Shown here: in pieces, positions 34,997-44,200 of the stretch
Layout of the letters: every line of letters begins with the position of its first letter
Position numbering within the stretch: the stretch's first letter is position 1
NCBI GenBank assembly: GCA_041397625.1
Contig: JAWKWH010000001.1
Coordinates: forward strand, 62,001-126,000
Reading direction: 5' to 3'
Length of the DNA stretch: 64,000 nt
DNA from: JAWKWH01 sp041397625
GTDB taxonomy: Bacteria; Pseudomonadota; Alphaproteobacteria; Rhizobiales; Rhizobiaceae
Program-made: the position numbers and the translations under genes
Notes under the pieces: model-generated
Seen by the model: only the letters and a program-made list of their open reading frames with translations
What the model was told of the DNA's origin: nothing
Databases searched by the model: none

Positions 34997-35972
34997 TGCC
35001 GATCAGCATGCCGGCGCCGAAAACCAGCGCGCCGCCGAGCACTACCTGGAACACGGCGCGGCTCCAGGGCGTTTCCATGTAGCGATTCTGGATCCACACA
35101 ATAGCCCACAGTTCAACGAAGACGATGGCGATGGCAATGGTGGTTGCGGTCCAGAAGTCGGATATCAGATAGGGCAGTGCATGGCCGAGACCGCCAATCG
35201 TGGTCATGATGCCGGTTGCCAGGCCACGCTTCATCGGAGAGCCGCGCCCGGAAATGACGCCATCGTCGGATGCCACCTCGGTGAACCCCATGGAGATTCC
35301 GGCGCCGATCGAAGCGGCCAGGCCGACGAGGAAGGTCTGCCAGGTGTCGTGGGTGGCGAAGGCGGCCGCGAAAATCGGCGCCAGGGTCGATACCGAGCCG
35401 TCCATCAGGCCGGCAAGGCCCGGCTGCACATAGGTGAGGATAAACTGCCGGCGCTCGGTGTCGTCCTCCTCTTCGCGCGCCTCCTCCGTCAGGTGTTTCG
35501 CGCCGAGCCGCCGGGCAAGCGATTCGTGCGACTTTTCGGCGGCGGCAAGCTGACCGAGCAGCTTCCTCGTCGAGGCATCCGCGGTGCGCTTTGCCGCTTC
35601 CAGATAGAAGCGGTGGGCCTGGGCCTCCATCGCCTCGGCCTGGTCGCGCACCCTGTCGAGGCCGAGCGGGCGAACCAGCCAGTCGGGCTTGCGCTCGTAG
35701 TAGCCGCGCACATGTTCGCGACGAATCAGCGGTATACGCTCGCCGAAGCGTTTGCGGTGCATCTCGATAAGCGCGTCGCGATGCCGCCCTTCCTCCTCGG
35801 CCATGTCATCGAACACCTTGGCCGATGCCGGATATTCGTCGCGCAGGCCGTCCGCATAGGCGGCGTAGATGCGGCCATCGTCTTCTTCCGACGAAATGGC
35901 GAGCGCCAGGATTTCCTGTTCCGACAGGGAGGAGAAGGGACGGCGGTTGAAACCGAAGAAGCGCGTGAACAT
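34989..35972 (-). CDS. mbfA: Membrane-bound ferritin-like iron exporter (erythrin-VIT1, MbfA)
   Basis: 327 residues. An N-terminal rubrerythrin/ferritin-like domain (SSEEDDGRIYAAYADGLRDE, MAEEEGRHRDALIEMH, MEAQAHRFYLEAAKR) carries the di-iron Glu/His residues, and the C-terminal part from about residue 175 is a VIT1/CCC1 transporter with five helices (QPGLAGLMDGSVSTLAP, GFTEVASDDG). MbfA exports iron in Agrobacterium and Bradyrhizobium, where it protects against iron and peroxide stress and is repressed by Irr. An Irr-type element lies 13 bases upstream of the ATG. Confidence 0.95.
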   Translation of the reverse strand: MFTRFFGFNRRPFSSLSEQEILALAISSEEDDGRIYAAYADGLRDEYPASAKVFDDMAEEEGRHRDALIEMHRKRFGERIPLIRREHVRGYYERKPDWLVRPLGLDRVRDQAEAMEAQAHRFYLEAAKRTADASTRKLLGQLAAAEKSHESLARRLGAKHLTEEAREEEDDTERRQFILTYVQPGLAGLMDGSVSTLAPIFAAAFATHDTWQTFLVGLAASIGAGISMGFTEVASDDGVISGRGSPMKRGLATGIMTTIGGLGHALPYLISDFWTATTIAIAIVFVELWAIVWIQNRYMETPWSRAVFQVVLGGALVFGAGMLIGNA

Positions 35973-35985
35973 CGGGGAAGCTCAG

Positions 35986-36002
35986 TTTGGAATCATTCCA
36001 AG
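35986..36002 (-). promoter_or_regulatory. Iron control element (Irr box) of mbfA
   Basis: TTTGGAATCATTCCAAG fits the rhizobial Irr/ICE pattern TTTRGAAYNRTTCYAAA at 16 of 17 positions and includes the perfect palindrome TTGGAATNATTCCAA. It ends 13 bases before the mbfA start codon, a position suited to repression. Consensus quoted from memory of published rhizobial motifs. Confidence 0.8.
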
Positions 36003-36144
36003 CTAGGATGCCGAAACCGGAGCGTCAACGCGGCAATGCCGCTCCGGTGCCGGGTTTTTGATCCGCCGTCGTTGCCGAATGCCATGGGCGGCCTTTTCCT
36101 GCCGCCGGCCAGCAGCCATATTGGTGCCGGGAGTACCGGACGCC

Positions 36145-37011
36145 ATGACCGAGAAGGCCGACACGCTGCTGGACCGACTGGGCCATTTCCTGGCCCGTCT
36201 GCTGGCAACCGAATCGTCGGGTTACGAACCCTACACGCCGTCGGACCCGGAGATCCTGCACCGGTCGCTGGCGCCGGGCGACGTATTGCTGGTCGAGGGC
36301 AACCAGAAAATTTCCGCGGCGATCAAGTATCTGACGCAATCGACCTGGAGCCACGCGGCGCTTTATGTCGGTAACGCGCTGCCGGGGACGGAGGGCGATG
36401 CCGACCCGGCCAGGCTGATCGAGGTCAATCTCGGCGAGGGCTGTGTCGCCGTGCCGCTGTCGAAATACAAAACCTACAATACGCGAATCTGCCGCCCTCA
36501 CGGGCTGACCCCCGATGATCGCGACAAGGTGGTGGAGTTCATGATCGCCCAGATCGGGCTCAAATACGACATGAAGAACATCTTCGACATGTTGCGCTAT
36601 TTCTTCCCCGCTCCGCCCGTGCCGGTGCGTTGGCGCCGGCGCATGATCGCCTTCGGTTCGGGTGATCCGACGCGGGCGATCTGCTCGTCGCTGATCGCCC
36701 AGGCGTTCCAGGCGGTGCGCTATCCGATCCTGCCGGAGGTGACGCTGGCGCCCGGGCGCGCCTCGGCCAAGTCGCGCTATTCGCGCGGCGAAATCCTGCA
36801 CATCAGGCACCATTCGCTGTTCACGCCGCGCGATTTCGACCTGTCGCCCTATTTCCAGATCGTCAAGCCGACGCTGGAGTTCGGCTTCGACTACAAGGAG
36901 CTGACCTGGGCTGACGAAGGTGGTGCCGAACCGGATGACGCGAAAACCGCGTCCGCCGGCGGCGAGCGCAAGGATGATGTCGGGAATACCGGCGAGGCCA
37001 GGGACGCCTAG
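36145..37011 (+). CDS. Permuted NlpC/P60-type cysteine hydrolase (YiiX/YebB-like)
   Basis: 288 residues. PGDVLLVEGNQKISAAIKYL, then STWSHAALYVG with the catalytic-type His, LIEVNLGEG, and the later Cys in TRAICSSLIAQAF show a circularly permuted papain-like fold as in YiiX/LRAT-type proteins. Such enzymes may act on peptidoglycan peptides or lipids. No signal peptide is seen. The ATG at 36145 follows GGGAGT; upstream in-frame starts give a basic leader unlike the family. The C-terminal 40 residues are acidic and low in complexity. Confidence 0.8.
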   Translation: MTEKADTLLDRLGHFLARLLATESSGYEPYTPSDPEILHRSLAPGDVLLVEGNQKISAAIKYLTQSTWSHAALYVGNALPGTEGDADPARLIEVNLGEGCVAVPLSKYKTYNTRICRPHGLTPDDRDKVVEFMIAQIGLKYDMKNIFDMLRYFFPAPPVPVRWRRRMIAFGSGDPTRAICSSLIAQAFQAVRYPILPEVTLAPGRASAKSRYSRGEILHIRHHSLFTPRDFDLSPYFQIVKPTLEFGFDYKELTWADEGGAEPDDAKTASAGGERKDDVGNTGEARDA

Positions 37012-37179
37012 CCTGTCAACCGTTCGAAATAGCGGAGTTGGAAGTGCTGTCCGATCGATCGGAATACCCTGTGAATTGCGGGCACGGACGCAGGATTGAT
37101 CTCGCGCAGCCGGCAGGGGACGGCGACGTTTCCAAGGACCCAATCTTGCCTATGGGATATCGATGAGGCAAACAAAGCC

Positions 37180-39099
37180 ATGCGCTTTTCCGATGGCTTT
37201 CTCGACGAGATTCGCGACCGGGTTCCGATCTCGTCGGTCATCGGTCCGCGGGTGACGTGGGACAAGAGGAAAACCAATACGTCGCGCGGCGACTGGTGGG
37301 CCTGCTGTCCGTTTCACGGCGAGAATACGCCGAGCTTTCACTGCGAGGACAAGAAGGGCCGTTATCACTGCTTCGGCTGCGGCGTTTCGGGCGATCATTT
37401 CCGGTTTTTAACCGAGCTCGACGGGCTGTCCTTTCCCGAAGCGGTCGAGCGCATCGCCGACATGGCCGGCGTGCCGATGCCGGCGCGCGACCCGGAGGCG
37501 GAATTCCGCGAGAAGAAGCGCGCCTCGCTCTACGACGTCATGGAACTGGCGACGAGGTTCTTCGAGGAGAAACTGCAGGGTGCCGAAGGCGCGAAGGCGA
37601 GGGGTTATCTGCGCGACCGCGGCTTGACCTCGGGTACCCTGGCGCGGTTCCGCATCGGCTATGCGCCCGACAGCCGCAACGCGCTGAAGCAGTTCCTCGC
37701 CGACAAGGGTATCGACCGGGAGCGCATAGAGGCCTGCGGCCTGGTGGTGTTCGGCCCCGACATCCCGGTCTCCTATGACCGGTTCCGTGACCGCATCATG
37801 TTCCCGATCGCCAATCCGCGCGGCCAGGTGATCGCCTTCGGCGGCCGCGCGCTGTCGTCCGACGTGCCGGCCAAATATCTCAACTCGCCGGAAACCGAAC
37901 TCTTCCACAAGGGCAATGTGCTCTACAATTACGGTCCGGCCCGCGAGGCCGCCCGCAAGGCCGGCGCCGTGATCGCGGTCGAAGGCTATATGGACGTGAT
38001 CGCGCTGGCGCAGGCCGGTTTCGACAATGCGGTCGCACCGCTCGGCACCGCGCTGACGGAGCGCCAGGCCGAACTTCTGTGGCGTGTTACGGGCGAGCCC
38101 GTGCTGTGCTTCGACGGTGACCAGGCCGGCATGAAGGCGGCGTGGCGGGCCGCCGACCTCATCTTGCCGCTGATCCAGCCCGGCCGCTCGGCCCGGTTCG
38201 CCCTGCTGCCTGAGGGACTCGATCCGGACGATTTGATACGCCAGTCCGGTCCCGACGCCTTCGGCGCGGTGACGCGCGAGGCGCGGCCGCTCGCCGACCT
38301 GCTGTGGATGCGCGAGACCGGCGCGGGCACGTTCGATACGCCCGAAAGGCGCGCCGAACTGGAAAAAACGCTGCGCGACATCGTCTTCCGCATCAAGGAC
38401 GAATCGGTTCGTCGCCATTACCAGCAGAACATGCGCGAGCGGGTGGAGGCGTTTTTCGGCACGCGCCGCGAACGTCCGCCGGCGAATCGCGGCGGCGCGC
38501 CCTGGCAGGGCAAGCAGGGCCGTTCGCAGGCCGGCAGCCGCCTTGCGGTCTCCGACAGCCTGTCGCGCTCGGCCCTGGTCAGGGCGAGCGGCGGCACCAT
38601 GCCCGCCCGCGAGGCGGCGATCATCGTCGCCCTGGTCAATCATCCTTCCCTCATGGACGAGCATTTCGACCTGGTCGAAACCTTCGAGGCCGGCCACCCC
38701 GAACTGCAGCGGCTGCATGGCGCCATTCTCGATGCCGCCGCTCATGACGAGGCGGGCGACCGCGACGCGGTTCTGGCGGTCGTCGACCGGCACGGCCTGT
38801 CTGAGTACTGGGAACGGGCGCTGTCGCTGGTCAGGCGGACCCGCACCTGGCCGGTTCTGGCCGACGCGGCGCTGGAGGATGCGCGCGACGCCCTTGCCCA
38901 GGCCATCCACTTGCATCGCGCCTCGCGTGCGCTACATAGGGAGCTCAAGGCCGCCGAGGCTGCGCTGGCGAACGAACCGACCGAGGAAAACTATCATCAC
39001 CTCCTGGACGTACAGTCCCAGTTCCGCAACGCGCAGGCCACGGAAGCCCTGATCGAGGGATTTGGCGCGTCGTCCGGCCGGGCCGGACGCAATCTGTGA
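37180..39099 (+). CDS. dnaG: DNA primase
   Basis: 639 residues. The N-terminal CHC2 zinc ribbon uses Cys43, His46, Cys64 and Cys67 (CCPFHGENTPSFHC, CFGCG). The TOPRIM domain has VIAVEGYMDVIALAQAGF and CFDGDQAGMKA. The C-terminal helicase-interaction region follows a Gly/Arg-rich linker (PPANRGGAPW). It makes RNA primers for replication. The start MRFSDGFLDEIRDRV is conserved. Upstream of rpoD, as in the classical macromolecular synthesis operon, but with a 355-base gap. Confidence 0.97.
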   Translation: MRFSDGFLDEIRDRVPISSVIGPRVTWDKRKTNTSRGDWWACCPFHGENTPSFHCEDKKGRYHCFGCGVSGDHFRFLTELDGLSFPEAVERIADMAGVPMPARDPEAEFREKKRASLYDVMELATRFFEEKLQGAEGAKARGYLRDRGLTSGTLARFRIGYAPDSRNALKQFLADKGIDRERIEACGLVVFGPDIPVSYDRFRDRIMFPIANPRGQVIAFGGRALSSDVPAKYLNSPETELFHKGNVLYNYGPAREAARKAGAVIAVEGYMDVIALAQAGFDNAVAPLGTALTERQAELLWRVTGEPVLCFDGDQAGMKAAWRAADLILPLIQPGRSARFALLPEGLDPDDLIRQSGPDAFGAVTREARPLADLLWMRETGAGTFDTPERRAELEKTLRDIVFRIKDESVRRHYQQNMRERVEAFFGTRRERPPANRGGAPWQGKQGRSQAGSRLAVSDSLSRSALVRASGGTMPAREAAIIVALVNHPSLMDEHFDLVETFEAGHPELQRLHGAILDAAAHDEAGDRDAVLAVVDRHGLSEYWERALSLVRRTRTWPVLADAALEDARDALAQAIHLHRASRALHRELKAAEAALANEPTEENYHHLLDVQSQFRNAQATEALIEGFGASSGRAGRNL

Positions 39100-39134
39100 T
39101 GTCGAGGGCGCCGGGAATGGCGGTTTTGGCGGCG

Positions 39135-39158
39135 CGATTCGCTTTTTTGCGCGAATCG
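39135..39158. other. Hairpin in the dnaG-rpoD gap
   Basis: CGATTCGC and GCGAATCG form a perfect 8-base stem around a T-rich 8-base loop, 35 bases after dnaG. It might attenuate read-through into rpoD. The remainder of the 355-base gap (39100-39454) is AT-richer toward 39300-39350, where the rpoD promoter is expected, but I cannot assign boxes with confidence. Confidence 0.35.
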
Positions 39159-39454
39159 GGGCATTGGCGGCTTGACCTCGGGCGAAAATGACGGAATCAG
39201 AGTGGATTGCTCCACATCTGAGAATGAACAAACCAATCGGACGCCGGCGAATGCCGTTGTCCCCGGATAGCCGGCCGCAGAAATGGGCGACTGCAACAGG
39301 GTTAAGTGGGAATTAACTCAAAAACCCCTAAATACCTGGGCCCATTTCAATATTGAACAATTGGCCGGCCGGCGGACAGGCCGCATCGAACGACATCCGA
39401 CCGCGTTGGCGCGGCGCTGATCCCGGACCTACGCTTTCTGGAGAACCGACAAGC

Positions 39455-41481
<2,027 letters not shown>

Positions 41482-41485
<4 letters not shown>

Positions 41486-41955
41486 GCGGCAGCGGCGCCG
41501 TCCGTATCCGCAAGGCGAAGGCCGCCGACGAGGCGGCCATCCACCAGGTCGCCGAACGGGCCTTTGCGCTCTATGTGGCGGCGATCGGCGCCCGGCCGGC
41601 GCCGATGGACGCCGACTATCGCGCCCATATCGAAAACGGTTCCGTGCTCGTTGCCGAGGCGGCCGGGCAATGCGCCGGCTTTGCCGTCTGCTACCCGGAG
41701 GCTCCCGATGCGTGGCACCTCGAAACGGTGGCCGTGGCGCCCGAGCGGCAGGGCGAAGGTATCGGCGGCCGACTGATCGCGGCCTGCGAAGCGCGCGCGG
41801 GCGAGGCCGGCGCCGCCTTCATGCGGCTCTACACCAATGTGGCGATGACCGGAAACCTGACGCTCTACCCGAGGCTCGGTTATCGCGAAACCCGCCGCGC
41901 GCGCCAGCACGGCTTCGACCGCGTGTTCTTCGAAAAGCCGCTTGCCGGCGGCTGA
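41482..41955 (+). CDS. GNAT family N-acetyltransferase
   Basis: 157 residues. VRIRKAKAADEAAIHQVAE starts the fold and LETVAVAPERQGEGIGGRLI is the acetyl-CoA-binding A motif; NLTLYPRLGYRE is the usual C-terminal element. The only start near the conserved N-terminus is TTG at 41482, inside the rpoD stop codon, with CAGGAG upstream; translation is probably coupled to rpoD. Substrate unknown. Such an acetyltransferase sharing an mRNA with a sigma factor may be incidental. Confidence 0.85.
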
Positions 41956-41970
41956 ACGGCCGGCCCTCGA

Positions 41971-42300
41971 TCACCCCCTGCCCGGCGCGTGCTCCTTGCA
42001 GAACGGCGTGTAGGGCAGCAGGTCGAGACGCTCCTCGGAGATCGGTTCGCCGCAGGTGACGCATTTGCCATAGGTGCCGTCGGCGATGCGCGCGAGCGCC
42101 GCGTCGATGGCGCGGATCTCCTCCTGGCCGGCCAGGCCCAGATCCTCCATCACCTCGTCGTTCTCGGCCTCCTGCGCCGCCTCCTCCCAGTCGGGATTGG
42201 GGGCGTTGTCGAGATGATCCTCGATACGCGTCAGCCGGGCGACAAGATAGTCGCGGCGCTGCTGCATCTCGTCGCGACGCTCGCCGATGGATCGTGCCAT
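41971..42300 (-). CDS. TraR/DksA family zinc-finger protein
   Basis: 109 residues. A helical N-terminal half is followed by GKCVTCGEPISEERLDLLPY and FCKEH. The zinc ligands read Cys-x2-Cys then Cys-x2-His, so one of the usual four Cys is His. Short DksA-like proteins of this kind may bind RNA polymerase secondary channel or act elsewhere; the two acidic tip residues of DksA are not obvious (EEEAAQEAEND-type acidic stretch instead). AGGAG precedes the ATG at 42300. Confidence 0.85.
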   Translation of the reverse strand: MARSIGERRDEMQQRRDYLVARLTRIEDHLDNAPNPDWEEAAQEAENDEVMEDLGLAGQEEIRAIDAALARIADGTYGKCVTCGEPISEERLDLLPYTPFCKEHAPGRG

Positions 42301-42458
42301 GGAAGGTCTCCTGAACAATTCGGCCTATCGTTCACATGTGGCTGCTCGGCGGTGCCCGGTCAAGCCCCAAACCCGCCCATTGCCACGCCCGCGGGCGGCC
42401 GCTACGCTTGGCCGCATCGGAAACACCGCCGGAACCGGGCGGCAGCGCGGGAGCGGCC

Positions 42459-42749
42459 ATGTCTTTTCTGAAACGCCTGTTCGGCGGCGGCAGCGCGGGA
42501 AGCGACGACGGTGCGGTGCCTTCGGCCGAGACGGTCGAACACGCGGGCTACTCGATCCGCGCCGCGCCGATCAGGGATGGCGGCCAGTTCCGGCTCTGCG
42601 CGGTGATCTCGCGCGACATCGATGGCGAGACCAGAACCCACAAGCTGATCCGCGCCGACATGTTCATGTCGGCCGACGACGCGGCCGACGCCGCGCTGCG
42701 CAAGGCGAAGCTGGTGATCGCCGAACAGGGCGACGCGATGTTCGACTGA
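42459..42749 (+). CDS. HlyU family protein
   Basis: 96 residues. MSFLKRLFGGG at the N-terminus, HAGYSIRAAPIRDGGQFRLC and THKLIRADMFMSADDAADAA match the HlyU-like family of small rhizobial proteins. True Vibrio HlyU is an ArsR regulator, whereas this family has no HTH; the name is a database label. The start at 42459 follows GGGAGCGGCC. Confidence 0.8.
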   Translation: MSFLKRLFGGGSAGSDDGAVPSAETVEHAGYSIRAAPIRDGGQFRLCAVISRDIDGETRTHKLIRADMFMSADDAADAALRKAKLVIAEQGDAMFD

Positions 42750-42835
42750 GCGGCGCGTCATCGCGGTCCGTCGAGGCGGCCGGGCCGCCTTTCGGGCAAC
42801 CGGGCCTGCTTCGCCCGCTTCCATTCGGCGACGAT

Positions 42836-43032
42836 GCGGGGCGGGTGAACACACCCGCCATTCGTCATCCCGGAAACGATGGCGAGTCCTCGGGTCTTGC
42901 CTTTGGCAGCCCGAGGACAGGTTCCACGAGACGGCGTTATCCGGGATCCACTCCGTGAAGCCTCATTCTGCACAGGCGTGGCGGCTTCGCGATCACGGAA
43001 TGGATCCCGGCTCAAGGCCGGGATGACGAAGG
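42836..43032. repeat. Intergenic palindromic repeat unit, copy 1
   Basis: Begins with a hairpin (GGCGGGTG, 4-base loop, CACCCGCC) and is bounded by an 11-base inverted repeat, CGTCATCCCGG at 42863 and CCGGGATGACG at 43018-43028. Inside is a nested palindrome, CCGGGATCCACTCCGTGA against TCACGGAATGGATCCCGG (17 of 18). About 80% or more identical to copy 2 by eye. Confidence 0.85.
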
Positions 43033-43120
43033 AAGGGCTCGTTGCCGCTCACAAATGCCGCGCGGCGGGCGCCGCCCGCGATGAGGAAATGCTGGTGGCA
43101 CAGGCCGATGCGGTGGCGAA

Positions 43121-43344
43121 GCGGGGCGGGTGAACACACCCGCCATTCGTCATCCCGGAAAGGCCGGCGAGTCCTCAGGTCTTGCCTTTGGCAGCCCGAG
43201 GACAGGTTCCACGAGACGGCGTTATCCGGGATCCACTCCGTGAAGCCTCATGCTGCACCGGCGGCGGCGGCTTGGCGATCACGGAATGGATCCCGGATCG
43301 ATCCATCCTCACTTTGGTCGGATGTTCCGTCCGGGATGACGAAG
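43121..43344. repeat. Intergenic palindromic repeat unit, copy 2
   Basis: A direct copy of the 42836 unit, offset by 285 bases, with the same opening hairpin, the same CGTCATCCCGG (43148-43158) and CCGGGATGACG (43331-43341) ends and the same nested palindrome. It is about 28 bases longer between the nested palindrome and the right end. The intervening 43033-43120 holds no gene. The whole 42750-43403 gap is filled by these two copies plus short flanks. Confidence 0.85.
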
Positions 43345-43403
43345 GGCATTCGATGCTTCGATATTGGTAAACGGTCACCGTAATTCTGTGACCGTAATTC
43401 TTC

Positions 43404-44198
43404 TCAGTCCTTCGTACCGTCATTGCGTCCAGCAGTCTTTCGCTCGACTATCGGCTCAAACGGAATGACGCCTTGGTTGCGCAGCTTGGCGGCCATTTGA
43501 CCGGCATAACTGTGAGCGAACAAATCCCGCTCCGAAACCGGCCGGGCGAAGTGGAAATCATATGCCCCTTCCAGCAGGTGATCGGGCTTTGACAGCACGG
43601 CACGTGCATACTGCACCCAATGGCCGATCTCGTGCAGCAATGTCCGGTAGAGGATGGTGTTTCGTACGCTGTCTTCGTTGAAAGTGACGGCAAATTCGCG
43701 TTTGCCGGCCTCCACCGAGTGCCCGTCACCGCGAAGGCGTTCGAGTTCACGGGCATCCTCGGCGTCTCGCCTTCGTGGCCATGTGTGCTTTGTTTCGAGG
43801 TCGACCGCCTCGAGAATGATCGCGGAACCGGTATGGCCCGCAATCTGGGCCACATAGATAAGGCGGCCCCAGACAGGATTTAGCGTCGACTGTTTGCGGG
43901 TCGGTTGGCGGAAGACGATCATCTCCAATGCTGAAAGATCATCTTGCGGCAGATGTGACAGGAGGTGGTGAACGTCCTCCGGAGAGCAGCCGTAGGTGCA
44001 GCCGGGCCGTGGGTTTTCGTAGATGCAGAATAGCGGAAGTCCGGAGAGCCTCCATTCCTCCACTCGGTTAGGTTTCACATCCTCGAAATACTCCACCTCG
44101 CCCTGCCGGGGGATGGTCAGTCTGTTTCGTTTCTTGAAACCCGCGCTCGCCGTGCCGATCTTGCGATTGCGCCGCTCAGGCCGCCAGCCGGATTTCAT
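43404..44198 (-). CDS. Putative zinc metallopeptidase (HEIGH motif), unknown family
   Basis: 264 residues. LLHEIGHWVQYARAVLS holds a HExxH zinc-binding motif, with a possible third ligand in the downstream DHLLEGAYDFHFA or ERDLFAHSYAG. Four Cys lie in CIYENPRPGCTYGCS. No signal peptide or membrane segment. The start at 44198 has GGAAGGA upstream, within the last codons of uvrB, and is 2 bases from the uvrB stop; the pair is probably one transcript. The gene uses more AT-rich codons than its surroundings and abuts a repeat cluster, suggesting later arrival. No family recognised, similar motifs occur in IrrE-like and DUF955 peptidases, but the rest does not match them clearly. Confidence 0.65.
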   Translation of the reverse strand: MKSGWRPERRNRKIGTASAGFKKRNRLTIPRQGEVEYFEDVKPNRVEEWRLSGLPLFCIYENPRPGCTYGCSPEDVHHLLSHLPQDDLSALEMIVFRQPTRKQSTLNPVWGRLIYVAQIAGHTGSAIILEAVDLETKHTWPRRRDAEDARELERLRGDGHSVEAGKREFAVTFNEDSVRNTILYRTLLHEIGHWVQYARAVLSKPDHLLEGAYDFHFARPVSERDLFAHSYAGQMAAKLRNQGVIPFEPIVERKTAGRNDGTKD

Positions 44199-44200
44199 GC

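Noticed and set aside
36025..37143. 372-codon minus-strand open frame over the NlpC/P60 gene
   Set aside because: Shadow; the plus-strand protein has a His/Cys pair and conserved blocks.
42836..43344. Repeat pair as an insertion sequence
   Set aside because: No transposase frame lies inside and the units are too short; non-autonomous repeats are the better reading.
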